Below are positions 36,258 to 48,549 of a stretch of 64,000 nt of DNA, one piece after another. Both the position numbers and the translations under genes were made by a program. The notes beneath the pieces were generated by a model that had not been told where the DNA came from, ran no database searches, and was given only the letters and a program-made list of their open reading frames with translations. Source of the stretch: Ignelater luminosus. Lineage: Eukaryota; Arthropoda; Insecta; Coleoptera; Elateridae. The stretch lies in NCBI GenBank assembly GCA_011009095.1, contig VTPC01007442.1, positions 1 through 64,000 on the forward strand, read 5' to 3'. Each line of letters begins with the position of its first letter. Position 1 is the stretch's first letter.

Positions 36258-37579
36258 ATGAATAACATTCTGAGAAATTGCAGATCTCTTTTAAATAAAA
36301 ATTATAATTATATATTGTTCAAGAATGAACATATAATATTCAGGCGGAATTACGGTATTTAGGCAAATAGTTCTTCTAATACAAAATGTTCTAACCTTAC
36401 TTTCTGTTTCCTCACATGATTTTATAGCCGCAGTAAGAAAAAGGTTTTATAGAAAAACTGGGATTTTGTATAATGATGGAAAATACGAAGTTACATTAGA
36501 TCAACGTAAATTGAAAACACCCAATGGTAATTTATTTACTGTTGAAAGTGAACCACTTGCTTTAGCAGTCGCTGCAGAATGGGATACTCAAAAAGAAAAA
36601 ATACAACAAAATTCTATGTATCTGGTAAAGAGGAGTTAATGTTTGCAATGAATAATTTTAAGATATTTTATTTTTAGAGCACATTGTGTAATACTGCAAT
36701 AGATAATCCAAATAATTTAACTAAATATGATATGGTTCAATACATAGTCAATTATTTAGATACAGATACAATATTATTTCAATCAAATGTGGGTATAATT
36801 GCAATGTCCTTTCATATACACATGCTTTATATTTCTCCGGGTTTGTATTTTAGGAAAATGAAGAGTTGTATAAACTGCAAGTTCAAGAATGGGATCCGGT
36901 TCTTGATTGGTTCTGTAATCGTTTTCAAGTAAAAGTACAGAAATCTAGAGAAATGTGCACACCAGCTATTTCTGATGAAGTTAAAGCTACTATTTCTAAA
37001 CACTTGTTATCTTATAATTTTGCTTGTATTCATGGTAATTATATTGTTTACCATCTTATATGTTAAGAAATTAAAAATGAAACAAAAGATATTGCAATGT
37101 ATTCACCCCCAGTCCTGCCTGTATGCTAACCAATTTTTTGTCACCTCAGAAACCACACTAAAAATGAAGTCTTTTTGTTTCACTTTTAAGGAAATTAGAT
37201 CATCTTATTTGCACTCTTTTATTTTATGGTTTTAATTTTCAGAATGATTAAATTTCATTACTTTACTGTTAAAGGATACGTTTTTGGAGTCGATACATTA
37301 AAATCGGTTATCTTAACTCTAGCCTGTGCAGAAAGATTCCTTACTCCAGAAAAGGCTGCTTTGTTATCTAGATTAGAAGAAGAATTCCAGGTAAATCATA
37401 AAATTGCCCATATAAAAAAATACTAATCCCGAATTTTATTTTAGTTGGGAAAATGGGGTCGAGTAGAATGGGCGCATGATTTAAATCAGCAAGACTTACA
37501 AGCAAGATTGTCAGCTACAGTCTTATTCATTCATTTTAATTCATCCTCATGGTTAACAAAACAAAAATCTTTATTGTAA
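36258..37579 (+). CDS. ATPAF2: ATP synthase F1 assembly factor 2 (Atp12 homologue)
   Basis: Six exons: 36258-36354, 36428-36624, 36678-36788, 36854-37034, 37275-37390 and 37445-37579. All introns are GT-AG and phases match, giving 278 residues, the usual size. The first 32 residues are Arg/Asn-rich without acids until Glu25, consistent with a mitochondrial presequence. The Atp12 family core follows: KRFYRKTGILYNDGKYEV, LALAVAAEWDTQ, TLCNTAIDNP, EWDPVLDWFCNRF, GVDTLKSVILTLACAERFLTPEKAALLSRLEEEFQ in separate exons, and GRVEWAHDLNQQDL. Atp12 is the matrix chaperone that binds free F1 alpha subunit before it joins beta. The gene is followed after only 41 bp by the convergent mTTF stop codon. Confidence 0.93.
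37570..37575 (-). terminator. Candidate poly(A) signal of mTTF inside the end of ATPAF2
   Basis: Minus-strand AATAAA (TTTATT on +) lies 46 nt past the mTTF stop and overlaps the last two sense codons of ATPAF2 on the other strand. The two transcripts must therefore overlap at their 3' ends if this signal is used. Confidence 0.55.
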
Positions 37580-37620
37580 AATATGTTATTTCAAATAGGA
37601 TATCAAAATACAGAAAAATA

Positions 37621-38938
37621 TTAATTATTATCTTGAATTTTATTCTTATTACTTTTAACTAAACTATCATAATAATTCATATATTGTTTTTGACTTTTTG
37701 TTAAGATATGCAAACTATCTACTTTCACACCCTGTTCTTCTAATTCTTTTAATCTTTTTCGAGTTGTTTCAACACTATGAAGTAAAATCTTTGGGTTGCG
37801 AACAATGTGCGTGGGTGTGTAACCATCATTATACAGAAAATCTATTATTTCCTTCATTTTTTTCATACTTTTACTGAGTAGTGCTGGATGTTTTGCTAAT
37901 ATAAGTTTGGATTTATCCAAAGGACATTGTAATCTTTCCGATAAATATTCTGCTATGGAACTTTCACCCAAAATTGATTTATTATCACTTCTCCTCTTAA
38001 CATAGCTTTAAATAAGCATTCAATAATTAACAAAAACAAGCTGTTTATCCATTACTTATACTTACGTATTACGAATTTCAGGTTGTGCACGAACCATCCA
38101 TGTTTTCAGTTTACCTATGTCTAAATGTTCGACATTTTGTAATCTTTGTCTAATAACACCAGTACTATATCGTAAAACCCAATAGTCTTTTTTTATTTCA
38201 TCAAGCTGTATTCCAAACTCGATTAATACTTTGCAATTATTCTCTACTTTTTCTAAATCAATCTTTTGAAAAAATGGCCTTTTTGTTATAATATCACAAG
38301 TGTGAAGAATTGAAAGCTACAAAAATAAATAACAGTCTTCATTATCCAAACTGTGATTTTCATTAAAAACTTGTACCTACCTCGAATAATTTTGAAAGAA
38401 ATTCTATACGACCACCAGGTATATTTGTACATTTAGATTCATTGTTCATAAACTGTTTGAATTTGTTTAATTCTATACTTAATAAAGGTACAGTATCATT
38501 AATTTTAAATGGCAACCTTTTAATTAATAAAATCTTCTCTTCTATCAACTTTTGTGCAAGTAAGTCAGGATATTGCAATATAGTACTGTCTTCTATGCCT
38601 TCCTGTTTTAATGCATTATAATTATCAGACATTGTTTTACCCGTAACCAGCTGTAAGTTTTTAAAACGTGTAGCCACATCAGTAGCAGTAAACAACCGCA
38701 AATTAAATAATTGTTGTAATTTCATAACTGCATACTTCTTTCCAATACCATATTCAACTGAAGTATCTTCATAGGTTGTTGAATGTGAATCTAAGTCTTC
38801 TTCTTTGTCTCTCTTCTCAGTTTTACTCTGTTCACAATATAATCTTGAGATAAATGCGCTTTTATGGTTTGTTTCGAAAAATAGCTTGGACCATTTGCTC
38901 CATAAAGATGTACAATCCTTAAATGCTATTCTAGACAT
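37621..38938 (-). CDS. mTTF: mTERF-family mitochondrial transcription termination factor, probably mTTF
   Basis: Exons on the minus strand are 38938-38381, 38316-38066 and 37993-37621, phases 0 and 2, total 393 residues. The N-terminus is a basic, hydroxylated stretch suited to mitochondrial import. The body shows the repeated leucine/proline-rich helical pattern of mTERF proteins, best seen in the last exon (LILAKHPALLSKSMKKMKEIIDF and GYTPTHIVRNPKILLHSVETTRKRLKEL). Family members bind mitochondrial DNA and stop or pause transcription. The length and the C-terminal LTKSQKQY favour insect mTTF over mTERF3 or mTERF4, but I am less sure of the subtype than of the family. It is divergent from COG5 (295 bp between ATGs) and convergent with ATPAF2. 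Confidence 0.82.
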
Positions 38939-39233
38939 ATTAATAACTCAATTATATCTTATAAACAGTGATGATAATATGCAAAATATACAAAAATATT
39001 TTAAAAAGTTAGTAATTTTTCGCTGAAGAATAACATAACATAACCCCTAACAAATAAATTTGAAGGGCAGACTAGCATAGCTCAAACCGCTCAAACACTG
39101 ATTACGATTAGGCACATCAGGCACTTAATTCATCTTTACTTTTTTGGGAGAAAAATAGTTCAAATAAGCTGACAGTTTTTGCATCTTCATAAATTGTGGT
39201 TATGTTATATGCCACCTAAACATTATTAGAAAA
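38939..39233. promoter_or_regulatory. Bidirectional promoter of mTTF and COG5
   Basis: 295 bp between the two ATGs, with no TATA box recognised on either side. A direct CCGCTCAAACACTGATTACG block is more GC-rich than its surroundings. No specific factor site can be assigned with confidence. Confidence 0.5.
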
Positions 39234-42205
39234 ATGAATTCCTTACAAGAAGAAGAAATAGACGTTCTGAAAAAAGTGGAAGGTGATGGTAAATGTTTCC
39301 TTTGCATTGCTGCTATAAATATGATAACTATCAATGTTTTAGAATTTTTAAGTCTCTTTCTTCAATCGAACGTGAAAAGTGATCTCTTGAAAAGTTTAAC
39401 CATTGCGGAACAAGTTAAAAAGCTAGGTGAAGGTATAGAAATAATTGGTCGTGAGCTTCAGAAACAAGTATTAGACAAACACAATGACCTTATAAAACAA
39501 GCTACACATGCTAACAAACTGGAAAGTATTTTAAACACGATGAATGTTCATATGCAAAATCTTTTTGCAAATGCTGAAAGATTAAAAATACAGGTACATT
39601 ACTTTAAATGAATCTAATCTAAGATAATTATTTAATGTTTACAGATAGTAGGGCCATATCAAGCATTGGAAATGCATACCACAGTGTTGTCAAGATTACA
39701 TTTAGCTAGCCATATATTAAGACAAGTTAATAGAATCCAACAGTTAAGTAAGCGCTTATCCAGTATGAATGATCCAGTTCAAAAAGCAACAATACTACAA
39801 GAACTAGGTACTTATTAATTAATTGATATAAATTTAGAATTTTTCAAGTCTTATTTTCAGAACAATTAACATCTGATTCAAGTTTAACTGATATTGATGC
39901 AGTAACAACGGAATTGCGAAATATAAGGGCACAGCAACAAAAAGTTGTGAAACTTGCCACAAGTTCGCTGACGCAGGGAATTTCTAGTGAAAATATAGCT
40001 CAAACTACTACTGCATTGCAGGTTTAATATGATTCTGCTATATAATTTAACATATAATAATTCACATACTCATTTTTAGATATTTATCAATCTAGGAACT
40101 ATTAAAACTGCAACTGAAAATGTAATAGATGTGTGTTTAGATGAATGCCAAGAAAGTCTTAGAACAGCATTTGATCCTAGTGGAGGTAGTGCCAGTGGTA
40201 TAAATAAAAAGCAAGGTGGACCAGGTCGTGCAACTTTAACTTCATCTCAGGGTTTTAGAACTAGAGTGTGGGGTGATTTGGAAAAAGCATTTTCAGAAGA
40301 ATTATATCGACAGTCTAAACAGGTTTGTTAATCGTACATATCTGATAAAGAGATCTAATGTAATCTTTTGTGATAGGTGAAATTTTTACAAGGAATACTA
40401 AATAATTTAAATATGTACACAAATGACAATGAAATTGCAAAAAGATTTTGGAGGCGATTAGGTGAATGTATTGTGGAAGATGTAAATAATTCTGTACCAG
40501 CAGTGCAACAAATGTTGGAAGCCGATTATCCAAAGTTATTGAAGTTATATAGGGATATGACACAAAAATTGAATTTTGAACACTTTGCGTACAAGTAAGA
40601 GTTCAGAATTTCCTAGTTAGAGGTTATTAATTATAAATTTATCTTGAATACATTTTAGTCGTAATATCCTTGAAAAATGGGAAAATTCATATTTATCAAA
40701 TTCTTTAAATCAGTTACTTGAACCAACGCAAACAATGTTTAATCAAGAGAATGCAGCACCTTCTCATGATCAAATAGATTCGGTCATAAGAAACATAACA
40801 AAGTAAATTGCTTAAAATTTTAAAATGTCAAATATATTAAAGGAGATTCTGTTTTTTAGTGAATTAAGTGTTGCCTTAGTAGAAGATCGTTTAACTGAGA
40901 AAATAGCAAAAAATGTATCAAAATGTATTCGAATGTTTGCTGTCAAAACAGAACAGCAACTGAGTACAGGACCAGATGCTGCACAAGTCATTGGTACTTC
41001 GGCAGTTTGTATACAAATTTATAGTCTTCATGCTTTTTAATTTTTTTTTAGCTGGTGCTCCAAATGCTGGACAGCAATTAAATGTACAGTTGGCAAATGC
41101 TTTGTATTATCTACAAGTGCAGGTACAAAGAATATTGGCTAATATGAAAGAAAGCTTATCTTCTGTGACAATTGATATAATCAATGATAGTCTTCGTGGC
41201 TTAGATAATTTGACATCAGCTATAATGCAACCTCTGATAGGTATATCAGATGATTTAGGAGGCAATTGTAAATTATCTAATATAAATTTTTCAGTTTCCA
41301 TAAATTCAACTATTGAAACAATCGTCATAACAATTCATTTGGAGCAAGATTGGGCAAAATTGCAAGTGCCCACAAGTAGAAATCCAATTTCTTGCAGTCC
41401 ATATATGCGTGAACTTACTCAGTTTATTACAAGAATAAATCATACATACCTAATTCCATTTGAAAATAAAGAAGTCCTGGCATTAAAGTAAATTAATGAT
41501 AAAAGTATTGCAATTCATAATTTATAGTGATTGTTTTTGCAGATGTAGTGAAGTTGTAATAAGATGCATAGAATTATTAGTAAGACATTCATCCTTGTTA
41601 CGCCCATTATCTCAAGGAGGGCGATTAAGATTACAAGTTGACTATATAACGATAGAAAATGCATTAAAAATCTTGTATCCGTATTTATCAGATTTAGGAA
41701 GACCATATAGGTATGTTATCTTACAAATGTTGGTTTAATGATTGTAATAAAGTACTGTAAGTATACTTGTATATGATTATCACATAAAGAAATATTAAAT
41801 TTAATCTTTAGATTATTAAAGTCAATGGCAACTCTCATTACTTTATCTCCAAAAGAAATTGTTCAGAAGCAAATATCAGGCAGTTCTGTACCACATAGTA
41901 CCGTACTTTTATTATTATTTTCATTTGCTGGCACTGAATTAGCTAGTCCACATCAAAATGCGGCATGGTCATTAACTAAACTATCATCTTGGCTTGATGA
42001 ACATTCTTTGGAATCTGACAGGTAATTAGATGATTTTTATGAATTCTTTTAAATAAAATAACAATGGCGTTGTTTTAGATTGGATTTAATTGCTGGAGCT
42101 TTACAAAGGTATGAAAATATAATCAGACAAAAAAATCTAGTAAATTACGATCCTGTTTATCCAATAATGTCAGAATTTCTGGAGTTTGCAACAAAGAATA
42201 ATTAA
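39234..42205 (+). CDS. COG5: Conserved oligomeric Golgi complex subunit 5
   Basis: Thirteen exons: 39234-39288, 39343-39593, 39645-39807, 39861-40021, 40080-40322, 40377-40594, 40659-40802, 40860-40993, 41052-41240, 41295-41487, 41543-41710, 41812-42021 and 42079-42205. Every junction keeps frame, giving 751 residues, the expected size for an insect COG5. Landmarks include IAEQVKKLGEGIEIIGRELQ, TALQIFINLGTIKTA, GGPGRATL, AVKTEQQLSTGPDAAQVI, PYMRELTQFITRINHTYL, LLVRHSSLLRPLSQGGRLRL and PVYPIMSEFL. COG5 belongs to lobe B of the COG tether, which directs retrograde vesicles to the Golgi and keeps glycosylation enzymes in place. Introns are 45-101 nt. Head to head with mTTF; mRpS15 follows in the same direction 724 bp later. 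Confidence 0.95.
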
Positions 42206-42929
42206 GATCATAAAATAGATCTTGTAATAATTATTATCATGATTTTATATTTTTACAGATGTATATAAAACTAGTCATACTATGGTTATTGAAATTGAAA
42301 TATATGCCTTTTATAGTTATAATTTGTTTCGAATTTCTTTGAACTCTCTTGATGTGACTATTAATAATAATTCTTTATTAAATTAGTATAAAATAAGTAC
42401 TAATTTAAACACAGGGTGGAGTTCAGCTGAAAGCTGCTCTTCCACTCAACCTTGAGTAAAGGAAAACTAAAACATGACCATCACTGTATAACATGGAATA
42501 CATAATTATTAGTAACCCTTGTTTGTGGCATATGGGCTATGGCACATAAAAAACAAATTGAAATACTACTAGGCGGTGTGTTTAACGGTTCAACTTATAT
42601 AAGATTGTAGAAATGAATTATTACAATCTACTAGAATTATAGATTAATAAAACACATATAAACGTAATGATGTTAATATAATAATAATTATTATAATTTA
42701 TAGTCCAATCAATTTATACTATTATACGGATTTAGAGTCTCAAATTCTCAATCTTTAGTTCAATCGATTCAATAGTTCAACTTAACTTCTAGTTCTATCA
42801 AACAATAATGTGAGGTTAGGTTGCGTTAGAAGGCAGGAATCAGAAATATTTTTTATAAATGATTGTTGAAGTACTTCTAAAAATATGTATTGAGTGTTGT
42901 GTCTTCTAAGTACAGTTTGATAACAAGAA
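42206..42929 (+). other. COG5 3' UTR and spacer to mRpS15
   Basis: AT-rich sequence with no frame. A short hairpin-prone CAGCTGAAAGCTG lies near 42428. It presumably holds the COG5 3' end and the mRpS15 promoter. Confidence 0.5.
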
Positions 42930-43766
42930 ATGAATTTAATTAAATCAACTATTTCAATAGGTAAAATTCTGCATTTAAATCCGAACCTAACCTTTAATAA
43001 TAGTTCAATTCGAAGATATGCTTTTAAAAGTGATTTAAAAATAAAATGGGTGCATCCTGGCAAAGTTTCTTGCGTAAAACCAGAAAAGAGTGGAGATTTA
43101 GAATCTATGCCTGAAATTGACCAATCTCAATATCAGTTAGAATATCGTCAAAGCAAAGAATTGGAAACGGCAAATGATTTGGCGAAGAAATTATTTACAT
43201 TAGAATTTGCTCCTCGATATAAGACCACACAAGTTTATATTAGAAATACTGCTGATACAGTCAGGAGACATGCTTTAGATACGGGCTCGGCTGAAACTCG
43301 AATTGCAAGGTGGACTGGAGCAATCCGTGCTATGCAAGAGTTATTGGAAAGATTTCCAAGAAATAAGCGTTTAAAAGTCAACCTTAAGGAATTAATTGAT
43401 AAACGAAAAAAACATTTGAAATATCTACGTAAATGGGATTATAAAAGGTTTGAGTGGCTTATAGATAATCTTAATATTGTGTACAAACCACCACCAAATG
43501 AATTTCATTGGGTTACAAGGAAAGGTTCTTTGAGAAAGTTGACACAGAAATACTGTGATGATTTAAAAGCAGAACGTCTGACTGCATACCGTCGTCAATT
43601 GGAATCTGAACAACCTGGGTTTTTAGAAGAGAAAATTCGCTCATTAGAATTCATTTGTCAAGAACAGAAAGAATGTGGTGTAGAAGTAACGGTTACTGAA
43701 GAAGAAATTAATGAAGTTAAAAGGCAGTTAGAAGCATTACTAAAAGAACGAAAAGAAAAGAATTAA
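42930..43766 (+). CDS. mRpS15: Mitochondrial small ribosomal subunit protein S15 (uS15m)
   Basis: Single exon of 278 codons, the usual length for insect mRpS15 (bonsai in Drosophila). Residues 1-35 form a basic, Asn/Ser-rich mitochondrial targeting region. The S15 core lies at about 110-185: RNTADTVRRHALDTGSAETRIARWTGAIR, then RKKHLKYLRKWDYKRFEWLIDNLNI, which follows the S15 signature of a basic helix plus DxxRFxxLIxxL. The C-terminal region after 200 is a charged helical extension typical of the mitochondrial form. uS15m binds the 12S rRNA early in small-subunit assembly. AATAAA at 43817-43822 is the likely poly(A) signal. Confidence 0.95.
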   Translation: MNLIKSTISIGKILHLNPNLTFNNSSIRRYAFKSDLKIKWVHPGKVSCVKPEKSGDLESMPEIDQSQYQLEYRQSKELETANDLAKKLFTLEFAPRYKTTQVYIRNTADTVRRHALDTGSAETRIARWTGAIRAMQELLERFPRNKRLKVNLKELIDKRKKHLKYLRKWDYKRFEWLIDNLNIVYKPPPNEFHWVTRKGSLRKLTQKYCDDLKAERLTAYRRQLESEQPGFLEEKIRSLEFICQEQKECGVEVTVTEEEINEVKRQLEALLKERKEKN

Positions 43767-43816
43767 GTAGAAGAAGAATAATATAATGAAATGTATTGTT
43801 TACATGTTTATATTTA

Positions 43817-43822
43817 AATAAA
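43817..43822 (+). terminator. mRpS15 poly(A) signal
   Basis: AATAAA 51 nt after the stop codon, in a T-rich 3' context. Confidence 0.7.
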
Positions 43823-45953
43823 TGCTTTATGTATTTATTAATAATTTGAGATGTACCACTATAGTTTTTTAAATTAAAAATTTGATTCATATAAAAATAT
43901 TAAATTTGTTCTTACACAGTGTGACTATAAAGTATTACATAAAATTCATATATCTTTTGTAGTCAAGTACTTATATTGGAAATTCCTGAAACAGGTTGAT
44001 TTTCTGTTATAGAAATACTCATTTTAATGTTGTAATCACCTTTCAGCAGTCATTGTTTTAAAGCAATGACGTTATCAATCTTTTTAAGTGGAAACCCCAA
44101 TTGAAACGTTATTATTGACTAAATGATGGTACAAAACTTTAGTAACTAAATCTTGTATAACTTAACAGTAGTGAGATCTTAATTTAATGTTGCAGAACTG
44201 CACTCTTAGATAAGATGATTTGAAAAACAAACCTTTGTTCAAGCAAATCTTATGTTAGTATCTGTTGCAGATCCCAACCACAGTTGTCATTCTCAGTGAG
44301 TTTTGGCACTTCCAATGTAATTTTGAATACTACACTTTTCGAGTTAAAAGAAATCATTTCTTGTGTTTAGGAGAAAGCAGCAATTAGTGCTGTCAGTGAA
44401 AGATTTCTAGATGATCAATAGCAAATGTCAATTTCCATACAGGCAATACTTTTAAAAGCACTTTCTTTGACGACAGCATGTAATAATGATTACTGCTACT
44501 GAACACAAGTATTAGTTATCACTGCTTGGGTCCATGAACTGACAGCAAGGTAGCACTGAGTCACTGATATAAACTTTCTTGATGATGATGCAAATGCAAA
44601 AGCATCCTTCGCTGATGACAGCATGTAAGCATAATTAGTGTTCATTGCTTTTCATGGATGCAACCAGTGATAACTAATATTGATTTCTTGATAACTTAAC
44701 CAATTTTTCTGCCTCAAAGAAACCACTTTATATCAAACATTGAATTTTGGTCTTTTTTAGATCTTTTCACTGCTAATAATCGGAATAAACTTCCAATAAG
44801 ATCTTTTTAAGCCCAGATATTCTTAACAGAAACTCGAAATCCTATCCAGAAAAAAGAATTCAGATCATACCTCATACGTGATACTGTATGGAGATATGTT
44901 AGTGCAATAACAAACTAGAAGAAGGCCCTTAATGGACTATTCTAAAGAAATTCAAATCATTCAAATAAAAGATCCATTTACTTTTTACAGATCTGTTTTA
45001 ATAAACGAATTTCTTAAGAACATGCTACATAGAGTGCTAGGCAATCTACATTTTCTTTAGGCTCTGAAAGAACATAGATTTGCAGCTTTTTGTTTATTGT
45101 ATTTGTAGTTAGTAGCCCCTAACGGGAGCAAATTTTGGAAAATTCACTTCTTGGTATCAAAGACAAGCAGGTACTGATATTTATTACACCCACAATTGCT
45201 AGATCTGCATTTGAATTTGCATATCTGTGGGCAACTAATGGTAACCGAGGTAAATGAAATGTGTAAAAGCAAATTTCTTTAAATTTCTTCATAAACAATG
45301 AAACTCTTAGAATCTTGGAAAAACCTGTAATTAAAACTGGTATGCAGGGTGATAGTGATTGGAATTTAGTTGCTAAACCAATTTGGCCCTAATCTGATAC
45401 TTTTAATTTAAGCAAAAATCAATAAGGGTTGACCGACCATCCGTGTCACCAGTCTCTTGTCTTAGTCAATCTTTGACTTTGTTGAGAGTAAGGTGTGTTG
45501 AGTAAATGATTAAAAAGATGTATTAGATATGGTAAGTGAAGATCCTACAACAAATGCCCATGCTATCACATGCAATGCAAACATTTTCCAAAAACAGTGC
45601 ATTGAATTTTAATGTCTGTTGTTTGAATGGAAGTTGCATTCCTGATGTTAACAAGAACAAAATCAATATTTTTGCCATTAAATAAACCTTCATTTTACTA
45701 CTGAATTAGGTGTTTAGAACTACAAGATGTAGTGTTAACTGTTAGGATGGCACCGGTGCTTTTGTAGGAAGCAGGTAAAAATGTTTCATCTCTAATTAAA
45801 AATGCTGACAAGATATACCTATCAGTTAGTATCTTTTTCTAGAAATTGAGGAAATTTAAGTTTGCAATAATTGTTGCTGTAAAATCTCAAAGAGCCGAAA
45901 ACCCTTAACAAATGATTAAAATTACCATCAAAACTATTTTTAATACAGATATA
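43823..45953. other. Gene-free region with a local fold-back repeat
   Basis: No coding frame is recognised. An inverted repeat of 30 bp with four mismatches pairs 44509-44538 with 44651-44680 (TTAGTTATCACTG core). The direct repeat GACAGCATGTAA occurs at 44472-44483 and 44617-44628. The area 44.0-44.8 kb is probably an old nonautonomous repeat. Confidence 0.5.
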
Positions 45954-47227
45954 CAGGGTATCCCTAAACTGCATTAAAAGCTTCAGGTAGATATCTTTCT
46001 TTATGAGACCTGAACGCAAATCTGCAATCAGAATTTTCTTTAGTCGCTTGGTTTTCTTGTACGACAATGAAGTTAATGACTTTAACATTTACTTATAAGA
46101 TATCAGGCAATTCAATCTAATGAAACATCTACCAATTCAATAGGTGAACTTTGTTAGAAGAAAATATTACCACTACAAGTGCATTAACTATTAATGTTTT
46201 CTTTTTAAAGAGGATGTTAAAAATAAGAGTTTTAGTAAAAATAGATGCGGCAATCATGCAAACACTGTTTACTTGGATGAATCTAATAAACTGTTTACAT
46301 CATCATTCATCTGTCACATTTTGACATTTGTGGTTAGCTGGCGTTACACATACATTTAATAATTTGAGTTTTTTTTGCACATTTGTTGTTTGTTGTTGAA
46401 TTATTCCTTAAGTATTTCTTATTCCATTTTCATTGTTTGTGTTATTGTTCTGTTTGTTAAGTTTTTGTTTTTGTCAAAATCTTTATTGCGTTGTGTTCCT
46501 GTTTACTGACTTGTAGATCTCGATTTTTTTTCATAGATATTAATTCTAGTTTTTGTATTTCAGTTTTATAGTTTGGTTTTTCTTTAGTTTTGTCATGGAA
46601 TATGCAATAAATGAGTGTAACACATGATTCTGATTCTTGGGCAGTGTAAGGGAAATTATAATCAAGCTGTCAGACTATGCAGAACATTTTTCAAATAGAC
46701 GCCATCCAAGTCATAATATTATTTGAAATGCACACCAAAGGCTTAGAGAATCTGGAAATATTATGCCAGTTCATAATTTAAATGGAGGTAGGCCGTGAAC
46801 AGGAAGAAATCCTGATTTGGAAGAAGACGTTCTAAATATTGCAGAATACGACCCTAGCACTAGTGTTCCTGCTATTTCTTGAGTTGTGATGGTATCAAAA
46901 ACATGTCCACAAAATGAATTTCTAAAAATGTAGTTTGCTCTATAAATGTGATTTTTTACATAAATAGTTACTTTGGATTTAAATTATTTCAACAGCTAAC
47001 CTGATTTAATTTCTTTATTGCGATCAGATGTTTGATTCGTTGCCACCTTTCACCTTAAAGGTTACGCCACTTTTACGGACTAAGCAGCATTGCCAAGCTT
47101 GTTTCTTTTTTTTGGCTCGTGTGAAGGAACTAACTGTGTTAGAGAGTTCGCATTTAAAGTTTTATGATCACAATTGATTAAGGTAAGCGACTACCTGAAG
47201 CTTTTAATGCAGATTAGGGACACCCTG
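45954..47227 (+). mobile_element. Degenerate TIR DNA transposon, 1274 bp
   Basis: Terminal inverted repeats of 37 bp (45954-45990 and 47191-47227) match at 35 positions, starting CAGGGT(A/G)TCCC and containing GCATTAAAAGCTTCAGGTAG. Both ends are bordered by TA (45952-45953 and 47228-47229), consistent with a Tc1/mariner-like target duplication. The + strand contains remnants of a transposase N-terminus (46598-46893). The superfamily assignment is inferred. Confidence 0.8.
46598..46893 (+). pseudogene. Transposase N-terminal remnant (DUF4817/helix-turn-helix type)
   Basis: Two frames give CKGNYNQAVRLCRTFF and then RRHPSH, HQRLRESGNI, NLNGGRP and PDLEEDVLNIAEYDPSTS. This pattern (repeated residues, RRHPSH, GRPRT-like, then a helix-turn-helix DPSTS..AIS) is that of insect transposases with an N-terminal DUF4817-like region. 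It is broken by a frameshift before RRHPSH and by stops (TGA after NII, after GGRP and after AIS). No catalytic domain follows, so most of the gene is deleted. Confidence 0.75.
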
Positions 47228-48549
47228 TATAAAAGCAGTGTTCAAAGATGTATATTACAAGTTTCAATAAGGAATGAGAATGGGTAAATGATTCTACAAG
47301 AGGAAGTTGTAAAATCTCCGAGGGGTAGTATATGTTTGTTCATTTGTCTTGTTTCACAGCTTTTATAGAAGTTGTCGAAGTTTTCAACTTTTCTGTCTTC
47401 TTTTACGCTCATTTAACTTCCCTTGAAAAGATAACCTTTATTTTGAAGACACCCTGTATATTGTCAAAAATCAAAGATTTAAACAAAACTTCCTTTTTAT
47501 GTATATATTTATTCAAATACAGTTATTGTTATCACATATACATAACAATGACAAAACGCAACAATAAAAAAAAGACCTACCCTAGGTTACACTGCACTAG
47601 TTTTATTTATAAAATTTCCGTTGACCAAAGACTCGATGTGCTTTAGGATAACGACTATCTTATGAAACCATTGCAGTGTACAACTAAAAATATGCACTAA
47701 AAAAATAAAGTACTCGTTACATTTAACTATCCTATTTTTATAAGTACATGGAGTTTTAAAAGTATTATTGCAGTCTAGCCAAGTACATTTTACAGAAAAA
47801 ATTGTTACATTGACTATTACATTCATTTTTACTGATGATTTACTGCTAGGTTACCAAGTAAATTAAGTCATTTTCTCCTTAAAATGACTTATTAGGAACA
47901 AATCCTTGGCATTCTTTTTAATTGTAGAAAGTTCCTCGTATTTTTAGATGTTATGAAATTTTGATAACAAGAATAAAGTGAACAGTGCCTTAAAAAATTT
48001 TTTAAATATTTAAATTATACTCTGCCACTTAACATCTATTATAAAGGTGGATCTTTTTTTTACTCAAAGAAAAACGTTTCAATACTGATATTCTGATGTA
48101 TTTAAATTTCGAATGATTATTTAAGTAGCTAGATGATTATAAAAGGAATCTACTTTCTAAATTAAATAGTTGTTAATCTATCCTTGTCTTCATTCTGCCT
48201 AACAAATAATGCTGTTCTTAATTGAAGAAAAATCTCTATATTCCTATGATTATTTCATATATACGTTTAAGAATCAGCCAGAAGACTGTATTGACCAACC
48301 TACTAGATGAGTTTCAAACTGATAATGTAGCGAGATTTTCCACGGTAACCCTTTTGATTTTCAAAATTGCATTAGCATTCTTTGCAATTGACTGAGAAAG
48401 TGTGATGTCATCGGCCAGTGTTGTTATAGCAACACGTTCCAAACAAACCAAGATGACAACACTACTTGCACAGTGAATTTAACTGCAATAATTTGTAGAT
48501 ACAATAAAATTTATTACTTTCTTTTTTTATTTTGTATTCATGAAATAAT
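47228..48549. other. No gene; solo transposon end
   Basis: AT-rich. GACACCCTGTA at 47448-47458 resembles the right tip of the CAGGGTGTC element family but no left partner is evident within reach. Frames at 47332-47646 (+) and 47587-47826 (-) are not recognisable. Confidence 0.45.

Noticed and set aside
45822..46088. Minus-strand 88-codon frame
   Set aside because: It runs through the terminal inverted repeat of the DNA element and flanking DNA; a translation artefact.
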